DNA from: Paludisphaera mucosa
GTDB taxonomy: Bacteria > Planctomycetota > Planctomycetia > Isosphaerales > Isosphaeraceae
Direction: 5' to 3'
Assembly: GCF_029589435.1 (NCBI RefSeq)
Contig: NZ_JARRAG010000002.1
Coordinates: 4,960,001 to 5,024,000, forward strand
Length of the DNA: 64,000 nucleotides
The notes below the pieces were generated by a model. The model had not been told where the DNA came from and did not search any database. It was given only the letters and a program-made list of their open reading frames with translations. Position numbers and translations under genes: made by a program. Below, in pieces: positions 54,715 to 63,434 of the stretch. Positions within the stretch are counted from its first letter, which is position 1; each line of letters starts with the position of its first letter.

Positions 54715-56157
54715 ATGATCCCGATCCGACCGCTGCTGGCGGCCCTGATGACGCTCACGGCCGCGGCGCCGCTCGGCGCCTCCGAGAAGACGTTCGCCCG
54801 GCGCGGGTATTACATCACGTTCATGCGGATGCCGACCTACGACCTGAAGGATTGGCGGCGGATCGTCGACGCGGTGCGCGACGACGGCGGCGACACGCTG
54901 CTGCTCTGGGTCGCGGGCGGGTTCCGGTCGAAGAAATATCCGATCACGTGGGCCTATAACCAGGAGCATGAAAACGTCCGCGCCGATTTCGTCCGCGAGC
55001 TGATCGGCCACGCGCACGTGCGGGGCGTGAAGGTGCTGCTGGGCTTCACGCCGTTCGGCTACGACGGGGTGAATCGGTACGCGCTGGAGCATCCCGAGCT
55101 GAAGGCGGTCGGGCCCGACGGCGGGCCGACGGCCCCGTTCGGGATCGGCTGCTGGGGGTGGAACCTCTGCCCGTCGAAGGCCGAGTCGCAGCGCTTCATG
55201 CTCGACTACGCGCGCGAGATGATCTTCGACTTCTACCCGGACGCCGACGGCCTCTTGATCGAGTCGTCCGACTACGCGGCGTGCCGCTGCCGGGACTGCG
55301 GAAGCCGGTATTTCGAGCGCGAGTTCGCCTTCGTGAAGGCGATCTCCGACGAGCTCTGGGCGCGGAAGCCGGGAGCGGAAATCGTCGTCTACCCGCATTA
55401 CTTCTCCGGGGCCGAGGCGCCCGGCCTGGGGGTGCGCGGGGCGACCCTGCCGTTCGACCCGCGGTGGTCGCTCATGTTCACGCCGCACAGCGCGCACCCC
55501 GAGCCGGCGCTGATCGCGAAGGCCCGGGCGAGCCTGTGGTCGGACGACTCGCCCTCGCGGCGCGGGCCTCGCGAGATCCAGGCCAACGCCCGCCGCGCGC
55601 GTCGCGAGGGGATGAACGGCTACGTCCCCTCGCTGGAGGCGTTCACGTTCGTCGCCGACGCGGCCGAAGAGGCCCAGGAGTGGCTCAAGGGGGAGCGGCA
55701 GGTCCCGCTCGGCTTCGGCTGGCTCGCGCCCGGCGACCCTCCCTACGACGAGATCCTCCAGCGCGTCAACCGGATCGCCTACCGCGAGTTCGCCCGCGAC
55801 CCCGACATGGATTTCGCGGCGTTCGAGCAGATCGTCGGCCGCGAGCTGCTCGGCTCGACGAAGCCCGCCGACGTCGCCGACCTCCTGACGCTCCAGGCGC
55901 TCTTCAACGCCGACCGGACCTGGTGCCAGCCGGCGCCGATCACCTGCCCGGACCGCGTACGCGCCATGGCCGCTCGGGACGAGCTGACCGCCGCGAGACG
56001 CGCCGAGCTGCGAGCCGGCCTCGACCGTCTCCGCGCCCTGGAGACGCGTCATCGCGAACCGAAGTCCGGCGGCGAGCGGGAACTCCTCCGCATCGCCCGA
56101 TGGGTCCTCGACCGCTGGGACGGACCGGAAGGAAAGCTCCTACACGATGGGGGTTGA
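54715..56157 (+). CDS. Secreted TIM-barrel-like glycosidase-type protein, family not recognised
   Basis: The product is 480 aa; the ATG after CCGGAG opens a signal peptide (MIPIRPLLAALMTLTAAAPLGA). The mature chain has alternating strand-helix elements with motifs YYITFMRMPTYDLKDWRRIVDAV, GGDTLLLWVAGGF, GVKVLLGFTPFGYDG and DADGLLIESSDYAACRCRDC, then KPGAEIVVYPHYFSG. This resembles (beta/alpha)8 glycoside hydrolases, with E/D residues at strand ends such as IESSDY. The compact C-x-C-x2-C cluster (CRCRDCG) is unusual in this place. No close family comes to mind, so function stays open. Confidence 0.65.
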   Translation: MIPIRPLLAALMTLTAAAPLGASEKTFARRGYYITFMRMPTYDLKDWRRIVDAVRDDGGDTLLLWVAGGFRSKKYPITWAYNQEHENVRADFVRELIGHAHVRGVKVLLGFTPFGYDGVNRYALEHPELKAVGPDGGPTAPFGIGCWGWNLCPSKAESQRFMLDYAREMIFDFYPDADGLLIESSDYAACRCRDCGSRYFEREFAFVKAISDELWARKPGAEIVVYPHYFSGAEAPGLGVRGATLPFDPRWSLMFTPHSAHPEPALIAKARASLWSDDSPSRRGPREIQANARRARREGMNGYVPSLEAFTFVADAAEEAQEWLKGERQVPLGFGWLAPGDPPYDEILQRVNRIAYREFARDPDMDFAAFEQIVGRELLGSTKPADVADLLTLQALFNADRTWCQPAPITCPDRVRAMAARDELTAARRAELRAGLDRLRALETRHREPKSGGERELLRIARWVLDRWDGPEGKLLHDGG

Positions 56158-56480
56158 GAAGATTCCGCGGCCCCGCTTGACGACGCCCATCGACGCCCTG
56201 CGCCGCGGTAGACCCGGCGAATCGACGCAGGTGCACAAACTCGGCCGGCGATGTTGACAAAGTCTTTAACATTCGCCAGGATACCTCTATTCATCAATGC
56301 CTATGCGAATGCTTGGTGTCTCCTGATCCCGTCGGGTCCCCCTTCCCGGCGGCTCGCACCCGAGTTCCCGTCCGGCGGCTGCGTCGGGGCGGGTTTTTGA
56401 TTTCGCGCGAACAGGACGGTCCCGACGCCCGCACCGGGCCGTGGCGAGGCCGCTTTCCGCATCCCAGGAGTCGTCCCGCC
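56158..56480. other. Intergenic region with candidate promoter, no gene seen
   Basis: This 323-base spacer contains an AT-rich stretch (about 56248-56312) with a perfect -35 TTGACA at 56254-56259; the best -10 options (CAGGAT at 17 or GGATAC at 19 bases) are imperfect. The rest, up to the DUF1559 start, is an untranslated leader of about 180 bases without recognised structure. Confidence 0.4.
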
Positions 56481-57434
56481 ATGGTGCGCAAGTCCCGTTC
56501 CGGCTTCACGTTGATCGAGCTTCTGGTGGTGATCGCCATCATCGCGGTCCTGATCGCGCTCCTGCTGCCGGCCGTCCAGGCGGCGCGCGAGGCCGCCCGC
56601 CGGATGCAGTGCACGAACAACCTGAAGCAGCTGGGCCTGGCGCTGCACAACTATCACGACGTGCACGGCCAGTTCCCCATGGGGGCGCAGGGCCGCAACC
56701 CGGTGACGGGCCTCTACGATATGGCCTTCCCGAATCGCCAGCCGTTCGTCGTGGCGTTGCTGCCGTTCTACGAGCAGGGCAACCTGTACTCCTCGTACAA
56801 CGCGTCGGTCGGCTTCAACCTGGGTGACAACCTGACGACGCGGCTCATCCCGATCTCGGCCTATCAGTGCCCGTCCGACCAGACGCAGATCTTCCACCAG
56901 ACGGTCGCGGGCGTCCTCATCGACTTCGAGGTGAAGGGGAACTACGGGCTCAATTGGGGTACGAGCACCTACTGGGACCAGGGGATGGGCAACGGCCGGC
57001 AGGCCGCCCCGTTCTACATCGGCTACGGCGCCCGGATCGCGGCGGTCACCGACGGGACGTCGAACACGCTGGCGATGACGGAAATGCTGCAAGCCCCGTC
57101 GCCGGCCGGCCCCAGTTCGGTCATCGACCGCCGCGCCCGGCTCTGGAACGACGACAGCGCGGGCTACACCCTCATGACCCGGTTCGGTCCGAACAGCCGC
57201 CTGCCCGACTTCAGCACCTGCTACAACGACCCCGCGAAGGGGCTGCCTTGCACCAACAACACGGTTACATCCAACGACTTCTACATGGGGGCCCGGAGCC
57301 GGCATCCCGGGGGCGTCGTCGGCCTGCTCTGCGACGGCTCCGTCCGCTATTTCAAGGACTCGGTGAACATCCCGACGTGGATGGCGCTGAGCACCAGCAA
57401 CGGCGGCGAGGTGATCTCCAGTGACGCTTATTGA
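56481..57434 (+). CDS. DUF1559 pseudopilin-like protein (cassette 3)
   Basis: The product is 317 aa, starting [20 protein letters not shown] after AGGAG (11 bases). The prepilin-type leader and helix [28 protein letters not shown] are nearly identical to cassettes 1 and 2, the middle diverges, and the end has H-x9-DG ([17 protein letters not shown]) and the tail [10 protein letters not shown]. The next gene, a lipoprotein, overlaps its stop by 14 bases, so translation is probably coupled. A sulfatase gene follows in the same direction. Confidence 0.92.
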   Translation: MVRKSRSGFTLIELLVVIAIIAVLIALLLPAVQAAREAARRMQCTNNLKQLGLALHNYHDVHGQFPMGAQGRNPVTGLYDMAFPNRQPFVVALLPFYEQGNLYSSYNASVGFNLGDNLTTRLIPISAYQCPSDQTQIFHQTVAGVLIDFEVKGNYGLNWGTSTYWDQGMGNGRQAAPFYIGYGARIAAVTDGTSNTLAMTEMLQAPSPAGPSSVIDRRARLWNDDSAGYTLMTRFGPNSRLPDFSTCYNDPAKGLPCTNNTVTSNDFYMGARSRHPGGVVGLLCDGSVRYFKDSVNIPTWMALSTSNGGEVISSDAY

Positions 57435-57906
57435 CCACCGGCGATCGCGGCGAGGGGTCGTCCGCCTGGCGGCCCTCGCGACGGCGATGGCGGGCTGCTG
57501 GGGCTGCGGCGGGGAGGCCGATCCGTATCAGCGATTCCCCGTCCACGGGACGGTCCAGCTCGACGGCAAGCCCCTCAAGGCCGGGACGATCAATTTCGTC
57601 CCCGGCGGGCCCGGGGCGTCCGGCACCGCCGAGATCGTGGACGGGGCGTTTCTCCTGGGTGTCGCCGAAGGGCTGAGCCCCGGCGGCTACCGGGTGGAGG
57701 TCTACAGCTCCCAACCGACCGGGCGGAAGGTCCCGAACCCCGACGACCCCGGCGCGCAGATCGACGAGACCCTCAGCCTCGTCGACCGCCGCTACAACGT
57801 CGCATCGACGCTCAAGGCCGAGATCCCGGCCGGCGGCGCCAAGGAGCCGCTCTCGTTCGACGTCACCTCGCCGGCCCCGACCTCCGCCAAATCGAAGCGA
57901 CGCTGA
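57421..57906 (+). CDS. Lipoprotein with transthyretin/carboxypeptidase-regulatory-like domain (cassette 3)
   Basis: The product is 161 aa from a GTG that overlaps the DUF1559 gene by 14 bases. The leader [26 protein letters not shown] ends in a lipobox-like AMAGC (Cys26). The mature part has [23 protein letters not shown], then [27 protein letters not shown], the pattern of the short transthyretin-like lipoproteins that follow many DUF1559 genes in Planctomycetes. It is probably a surface-anchored beta-sandwich. The sulfatase gene starts 22 bases after its stop. Confidence 0.8.
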   Translation: MTLIDHRRSRRGVVRLAALATAMAGCWGCGGEADPYQRFPVHGTVQLDGKPLKAGTINFVPGGPGASGTAEIVDGAFLLGVAEGLSPGGYRVEVYSSQPTGRKVPNPDDPGAQIDETLSLVDRRYNVASTLKAEIPAGGAKEPLSFDVTSPAPTSAKSKRR

Positions 57907-57928
57907 CGCTCCGCCCGGAGTCGACCAC

Positions 57929-59311
57929 GTGCACCCGCCGGCCGCCCGCCTCGTCCTCGCCCTGCTGCTGCTCGCCCCGATCCGATTCGCCGCCGCGCAG
58001 GCTGTCCCGGACGGAGTCGAGGCGCGCCCGAACATCGTGCTGATCATGGCCGACGACCTCGGCTACGGGGCGCTGGGCTGTTACGGCCAGGAGAAGGTCA
58101 AGACTCCCCGGCTCGACCGGATGGCCGCCGAGGGCCTGCGTTTCACGCAGGCCTACGCCGGGAGCTGCATGTGCGCGCCGTCGCGGGCCGCGCTGATGCT
58201 CGGCGTGCATACGGGGCGCACGCCGGTGCGCAGCAATTCCGACCCCGGGCTCCGCGCCCAGGACCAGGGGCGGACCATCGCCTCGGTGCTGCAACGCGCC
58301 GGGTACGCCACCGGCGGCTTCGGCAAGTGGGGCCTGGGCGACGCCGACTCGCCCGGGGCGCCCTGGCGGCAGGGGTTCGACCTATTTTACGGGTTCCTCG
58401 ACCAGACCCACGCCCATTTCCACTACACCGACCACCTGTTCCGGAACGACCGCCGCGTCGAGATCCCCGAGAACCGCGAGGACCGCCGCGTCCGGTACGC
58501 GCCCGACGCGATCGTCGCCGAGGCCCTGGGCTTCATCCGGGCCAATCGCGAGCGGCCCTTCTTCGCCTACCTCGCCGTCACGCCGCCGCACGCCGAGATC
58601 GACGCGCCCGAGGATTCGATCGCCCCCTATCGCGGCGCCTTCCCCGAGACCCCGTTTCCGGGCGGCCACTACGCGGCCCAGCCGACCCCCCGCGCCGCCT
58701 ACGCCGGGATGGTGAGCCGGCTCGACGGCGACGTCGGCCGCGTCCTCGAACTGCTGAAAGAATTGGGGCTGGACGAGAAGACCCTCGTCATCTTCACCAG
58801 CGACAACGGCCCGATCACGGCCGGCGGGGCCGACCCGGCGTTCTTCCGCAACGCCGGCCCCCTGCGCGGCCTGAAGTTCTCGTTCTACGAGGGCGGGATC
58901 CGCGTCCCATTGATCGTCCGCTGGCCCGGCCGCGTGCCGGCGGGCCAGGTCACAGACGCCGTGTGGTCGCTCGTCGACATCCATCCGACGGCCGCCGCCC
59001 TCGCGGGCGCCGAACCTCCCGAAGGCCACGAACTTCAGGGGCGGTCGGCCCTGCCCACCTTCTTCGGCGCACACCACCCCCCCCGCGACGAGCCCCTCTA
59101 CTGGGAGACGCCCGTCGCCCAGCCTCGCGCGGGGCTCGCGCAGGCGGGTCGCATCGGCCCTTACAAGGGAATCGTCACGGGTCCCAACGTCCCGCTGGAG
59201 GTCTACGACCTCGACGCCGACCCCGCCGAATCGCGCGACCTCGCCCCCGGCCGTCCCGATCTGGTGCGGTCGTTCCGAGAGCTGTTCGCGCGCGAACACC
59301 GCGAGCCCTGA
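57929..59311 (+). CDS. Secreted type I sulfatase
   Basis: The product is 460 aa from GTG (GGAG 8 bases upstream) with a signal peptide (to about residue 24). PNIVLIMADDLGYGALGCYG supplies D42 and D43. The formylglycine site is C82-A-P-S-R (CAPSRAALM), the classic Cys-type sulfatase signature needing a maturing enzyme, none of which is in the window. GKWGLGD and TSDNGP complete the metal site. It likely removes sulfate from carbohydrate or an aryl ester. It may be read through from the DUF1559-lipoprotein pair. Confidence 0.92.
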   Translation: MHPPAARLVLALLLLAPIRFAAAQAVPDGVEARPNIVLIMADDLGYGALGCYGQEKVKTPRLDRMAAEGLRFTQAYAGSCMCAPSRAALMLGVHTGRTPVRSNSDPGLRAQDQGRTIASVLQRAGYATGGFGKWGLGDADSPGAPWRQGFDLFYGFLDQTHAHFHYTDHLFRNDRRVEIPENREDRRVRYAPDAIVAEALGFIRANRERPFFAYLAVTPPHAEIDAPEDSIAPYRGAFPETPFPGGHYAAQPTPRAAYAGMVSRLDGDVGRVLELLKELGLDEKTLVIFTSDNGPITAGGADPAFFRNAGPLRGLKFSFYEGGIRVPLIVRWPGRVPAGQVTDAVWSLVDIHPTAAALAGAEPPEGHELQGRSALPTFFGAHHPPRDEPLYWETPVAQPRAGLAQAGRIGPYKGIVTGPNVPLEVYDLDADPAESRDLAPGRPDLVRSFRELFAREHREP

Positions 59312-59387
59312 TCCGGGCCCGAGGCCCGTCCGACGACGCGTCTCGGCGCGGGGACTTCTCTCGAACCGATCGCATCGCCGTCGGGCG

Positions 59388-61703
59388 TCATTTGGGAGCC
59401 AACCGCGCGAGGGATTCGTGGGCGCCCCTCCAGCCGTCGCGGGCCGCCTTGCGGTGGTCGGCGTCGGCCGTGTCATCCTCCACCAGGCGGTCGAAGAGGC
59501 TCGCGGCCTTGCCGAAGTTCTCCTTCGCGAGCCCCAGCATCGCGCGCGACTCCAGGTAGCGGCCTCGCGTGATCAGGCCGAAGCCATGTCCCAGGGTGAG
59601 GTCGACGGCGCCCGGCTGCAGCTCCAGGGCCCTCTCGAAGTGGCCGATCGCGGCCGTGAAGCAGGATTCCGCCTCCGTTTCCTGCCGCTGCTCCCGGATC
59701 TTGCCGAGATCGACGAGCACCCAGCCGAGGCTGTGTTCGGCCCACGACCAGAGGACGGCGACCCCGAAGGTCTGCTTCTGGCTCGCGGAGAGACGTTCGA
59801 ACAGCCCCACGGCCCGGCCCAGCCGCTCGGCGGCCTCCTTGCGGCTGGCCTCGTCGGCGACGTGGGTCGAGGTGCGTAGCGCCTCGCCGAGATCCTTGGA
59901 CCCCGACGCCAGGGCGACCTTGTAGCGAGGGTTGTCGACGAAGTCGCGATCGAGGCCCGAGAACAGCTCGCAGGCCCTCCGCATGTGGCTCAAGGCCTCT
60001 TCGCGACGCGAGGGGTAGTCGGCCGAGCCCTTGTCCGGCAGCAGGCCGAGACCCGCGTTCCCCCTGCCGACCAGGGCCCAGGCCAGGCTCTCGTCGTGCG
60101 CCCGGATCCTCAGCAGGGAGCCCGCCTTCAGGCTTTCGAAAACCCTGCAGGCCTCGACGAAATGCCGCTGCGCGCCGGCGAAGTCGCGGGTTTGCAGGCA
60201 CAGCCGCCCGTTATTGTTGTTGAGCCAACCGGCCTCGACGCTCTGGGGATCGGCGAGTTCGGCGGCCCTCTTGAAGTATTCGGAGGCGACGGTCGGGTCG
60301 GTGGCCGAATTGCCGAGCAGCGTCAGCGCCCCCACGAGCGCGTTTCGGCATTCGTCCTTGGGGAGGGAGGGGGTGCCCAGGAGCGGCTCGAGGAGGTCGA
60401 CCGCGACCTTCAGGTCGGCCTCGGCGGCGTCCGACTTGAGCTGCGTCACCCGCTGCTGCGCGATGTGCTGCTCGCCGCGCCCCATGTAGGAGCTGCCCAG
60501 ACCCCAGCGGATCCTCGGGGCCTCGGGATGCAGCCCGTGCTGTCGGTCGAACCGCCGGATCGCGTCGCCGTAGCTCGCGATCGCCGCCGGGGGGCCCTTC
60601 TCCAGGTCGACCATGATTCGGGCCATCTCGAGGTACGCCTCGGCGACGTCCCGTTCGACCTCGTCGCTGACGTTCGGGAAGTGGGAAGCCCGGTCCAGGA
60701 GGCCGTCGAAGAGCCCCTCCGCCGATTCGAGGAGCTTCGCCCGGGTCTTCGAGAGCGCGGGGTGGTTCTGCAGGGCGACGTCCTCGCGGACGGTCCGCCC
60801 GAACGCTTGCAGCCCCTTCGCCGTCGCCGAGGCGTACGATTCCAGCGAGCGGTGCGCCTCCCTCGCGTTCGCGTTCGCCGTGGTGATCCAGTAGACCGGG
60901 AATCCCACGGCCACCGCGACGACGCCGCCGTAGGCCGCCAGCTTGATCGGATCCGCCGAGGTGAGCAGGAAGTGCTGCAACGGCGTGAGGGGGCTCGCCG
61001 TGCGCTCGCTGTGGCCGAGGACCTGGGAGTAGCCCGCCAGGAGGGGGAGCCACTGCCGCTTCATGAACCAGTCGTCCGGGGCCGTCGAACCATCGGGGTC
61101 GCCCCAGGGTTGGAAATAGCCGCCGTGCCCGAACTTGTAGAAGCGGTTCGTGAAATCCCTGTCCTGCAGGCCGGTGAACCCGATCCTCCCGGCCATCCCG
61201 GTGAGCAGGATGAACAGCTGGGTCACGAGGAGCACGTCGTCTTCCGTCCCGCACTCGTTGATCACGCGCCGGACCACCCCCTTCGCCTTCAGGTCGTCCC
61301 AGGGGAAGTTCACCTTCAGGACGCTCCCGGCCAGGATCACCGTGTCGATCTTGACGGCTTCCGAGCGGGAGAGCGAGGCGATGGCCCGCGCGGCGATGTA
61401 GGTGCCGAAGCTGTGCGCGACGACGTCGATCCGGGCGTCGGGGTGACGCCGGGCCAGGTCGCGCAAGGAGCGGCGGAAGAGCCGGACGCGGATCCAGCGG
61501 AGGAACGGGACGGCGTACGAGATCAGCGAGAGGACGCCGTACCGGAAGTGCTTGAACTCGACGCCGGGCTCCGTGACCAACTTCTCGAGCCGCTCCTGCC
61601 ACTCGCCGAACGTCCGGATGCCGTGCAGGGTCAGGATGATATGGGCCGGGGGGGCGACCTGCGGCGGGACGTCGCCCGCCGGCGGCGATGGCAGGGTCGA
61701 CAT
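59388..61703 (-). CDS. Alpha/beta-hydrolase - transmembrane - TPR fusion protein
   Basis: The product is 771 aa; the ATG follows CGGAGAG (8 bases), while the longer frame upstream lacks support. Residues about 20-235 form an esterase/lipase-type domain: ILTLHGIRTFGEWQERLEKL (oxyanion HG at 27-28), nucleophile S98 in VVAHSFGTYIAARAI, and a likely catalytic H193 in FGHGGYF. One hydrophobic helix (about 256-274, YGGVVAVAVGFPVYWI) precedes some 480 residues of TPR-like helices (for example EAYLEMARIMVDLEKGPPAAIASYGDAI and WLNNNNGRLCLQTRDFAGAQRHFVEA). There is no signal peptide, so the hydrolase probably faces the cytoplasm and the TPR part may lie outside. The function is unknown; a signalling or effector role is possible. 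Confidence 0.75.
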   Translation of the reverse strand: MSTLPSPPAGDVPPQVAPPAHIILTLHGIRTFGEWQERLEKLVTEPGVEFKHFRYGVLSLISYAVPFLRWIRVRLFRRSLRDLARRHPDARIDVVAHSFGTYIAARAIASLSRSEAVKIDTVILAGSVLKVNFPWDDLKAKGVVRRVINECGTEDDVLLVTQLFILLTGMAGRIGFTGLQDRDFTNRFYKFGHGGYFQPWGDPDGSTAPDDWFMKRQWLPLLAGYSQVLGHSERTASPLTPLQHFLLTSADPIKLAAYGGVVAVAVGFPVYWITTANANAREAHRSLESYASATAKGLQAFGRTVREDVALQNHPALSKTRAKLLESAEGLFDGLLDRASHFPNVSDEVERDVAEAYLEMARIMVDLEKGPPAAIASYGDAIRRFDRQHGLHPEAPRIRWGLGSSYMGRGEQHIAQQRVTQLKSDAAEADLKVAVDLLEPLLGTPSLPKDECRNALVGALTLLGNSATDPTVASEYFKRAAELADPQSVEAGWLNNNNGRLCLQTRDFAGAQRHFVEACRVFESLKAGSLLRIRAHDESLAWALVGRGNAGLGLLPDKGSADYPSRREEALSHMRRACELFSGLDRDFVDNPRYKVALASGSKDLGEALRTSTHVADEASRKEAAERLGRAVGLFERLSASQKQTFGVAVLWSWAEHSLGWVLVDLGKIREQRQETEAESCFTAAIGHFERALELQPGAVDLTLGHGFGLITRGRYLESRAMLGLAKENFGKAASLFDRLVEDDTADADHRKAARDGWRGAHESLARLAPK

Positions 61704-61875
61704 GAGGCTCTCCGAAAAGTTTATTAAATGGCCGAGATGTCGATCCCTTTCGTTGTAAAACGATCGATTCCGACTTTCAAGCCATGATTTTCGGGATCGT
61801 CGCGAAGTCGATCGGCCCGGGCCCGCGGCCGCCGCGTCGAGTTCTCGACCATGCAAGATCGAGCAACATTCGACG

Positions 61876-63351
61876 CTACCGGCTCGCCCGCTTGCGCCCG
61901 CCGGCGACGGCGGCGTTCATGAGCCTGCGCCAGGGCTGGAAGAGCGGCGCGGTCTCGGCGGCGGTGGCGCGGGGAGAGACGTTCGAGGAGTCGAAGGCCC
62001 GGTAGATCGGCGCGGCGAGCCCCGGGTCGAAGTCGGGGTTGGGCGTGTTGGCCTGGGCGTCGACGGAGCTGCGCCAGGCGGCGAATTTCGCCCGCATCGC
62101 GCGGGCGCGGGATGGGTCGCGGCCGGCGAGGTCGGACTGCTCGCCCGGGTCGGCGGCGAGGTCGTACAATTCGAGGCGGCCGTCCTCGTAATGCTCGATC
62201 AGCTTCCAGTCGCCCTCGCGGAGCGAGCCGGCGGGGCGGCTCCCCTGGTTGGTGTAGTGCGGGAAGTGGAACGGGAAGGCCCGCGGCGGGGCGGGGGGGC
62301 CGCCGCGGAGCCGGGCGGCGAGGCTCACGCCGTCGAGGCCCGGCTCGGCCGGCGGCGGGCCGCCGCAGAGTTCCATCAACGTCGGCGTGAAATCCAAATT
62401 CACGGTCGGCTCGGCGATCGTCGCGGGCGAAATGCGGCCGGGCCAGGCGACGATCAGGGGCACGCGCAGGCCGCCCTCGTAGAGGTAGCCCTTGCCGGCG
62501 CGGAAGGGGGTGTTGTGGGTCGCGGGGGCGTCGCCGCCCTCCAGGACGTGCAGGCCGCCGTTGTCGGACGTGAAGACGACGATCGTCTTGCCGGCGAGCC
62601 CCTGGCGCTCGACCGCGGCGAGGATCATGCCGACCGTGTCGTCGAGAGTCTCGATCATCGCCGCGTACGTCGGGTTGTAGGCGTCGCGATGCTTCGCGAC
62701 CAGTTCGGGCTTCGCGGCCAGGCGGATGTGCGGGTTGTGGTGGGCGATGTAGAGGAAGAACGGCCCGTCCTTCTTCCGCTCCAGGAACTCGACCGCCCGC
62801 CGCGTGATCGCGTACTCGTTCTTCCCCCCCTCGGTCGCGGAGGGCTCGGAGTCGGTCGGCGGCAGAAAGGCCTCGTCGAAGCCCTGGTCGACGGGCGCGG
62901 AGCCGGGGGCGTCGCCCAGGTGCCACTTGCCGAAGATGCCCGTCGCATAGCCCAGGCCCTTGAACCGCTCGGCCAGGGTCACCTCGGAGCCGGGCAAGGC
63001 CATGGCGATCTGAGGATGGAGGAGCTTCTGCGAGGGGGCGTCGGGCCGGCCCGGCAGGAAGGTCGTCAGGTGCAGCCTCGCCGGCGACTTGCCCGTCATC
63101 AGGGCGGCGCGCGACGCCGAGCAGATCGAGAGCCCGCAATACGCCGAGGTGAACCGCGCCCCCCGCGTCGCGAGCCGGTCCAAATTGGGCGTCGCGTGGT
63201 CCTTGCGGCCGTAGCAGGCGAGGTCGTTGATCCCCAGGTCGTCGGCCAAAATGAAGACGACGTTGGGCCGTTCGTCGGCAATGGCGACGCGCGACGACGA
63301 GACCAGTGCCAGGGTGATGAGCAGGGCGGGCAGGGCTCGCGGCGGATTCAT
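61876..63351 (-). CDS. Secreted type I sulfatase (Cys-x-Ala variant site)
   Basis: The product is 491 aa with a signal peptide (to about residue 26). PNVVFILADDLGINDLACYG gives the metal aspartates. The modification site is C77-S-A-S-R81, where Ala replaces the usual Pro of C-x-P-x-R, a variant known in other sulfatases. GKWHLGD, HHNPH, FTSDNGG and GKGYLYEGGLRVPLIV complete the fold. The C-terminal ~60 residues extend beyond the usual end. It is probably a carbohydrate or aryl sulfatase. It lies upstream of and on the same strand as the hydrolase-TPR gene (172 bases apart). Confidence 0.92.
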   Translation of the reverse strand: MNPPRALPALLITLALVSSSRVAIADERPNVVFILADDLGINDLACYGRKDHATPNLDRLATRGARFTSAYCGLSICSASRAALMTGKSPARLHLTTFLPGRPDAPSQKLLHPQIAMALPGSEVTLAERFKGLGYATGIFGKWHLGDAPGSAPVDQGFDEAFLPPTDSEPSATEGGKNEYAITRRAVEFLERKKDGPFFLYIAHHNPHIRLAAKPELVAKHRDAYNPTYAAMIETLDDTVGMILAAVERQGLAGKTIVVFTSDNGGLHVLEGGDAPATHNTPFRAGKGYLYEGGLRVPLIVAWPGRISPATIAEPTVNLDFTPTLMELCGGPPPAEPGLDGVSLAARLRGGPPAPPRAFPFHFPHYTNQGSRPAGSLREGDWKLIEHYEDGRLELYDLAADPGEQSDLAGRDPSRARAMRAKFAAWRSSVDAQANTPNPDFDPGLAAPIYRAFDSSNVSPRATAAETAPLFQPWRRLMNAAVAGGRKRASR

Positions 63352-63434
63352 GAGGGGGTTCTCCGGGAGGTCGAGGCCGACGTGGACGGCCGCCGCATTC
63401 TACCCGACTCCGCCCTATGATTGATGACGGCCGC

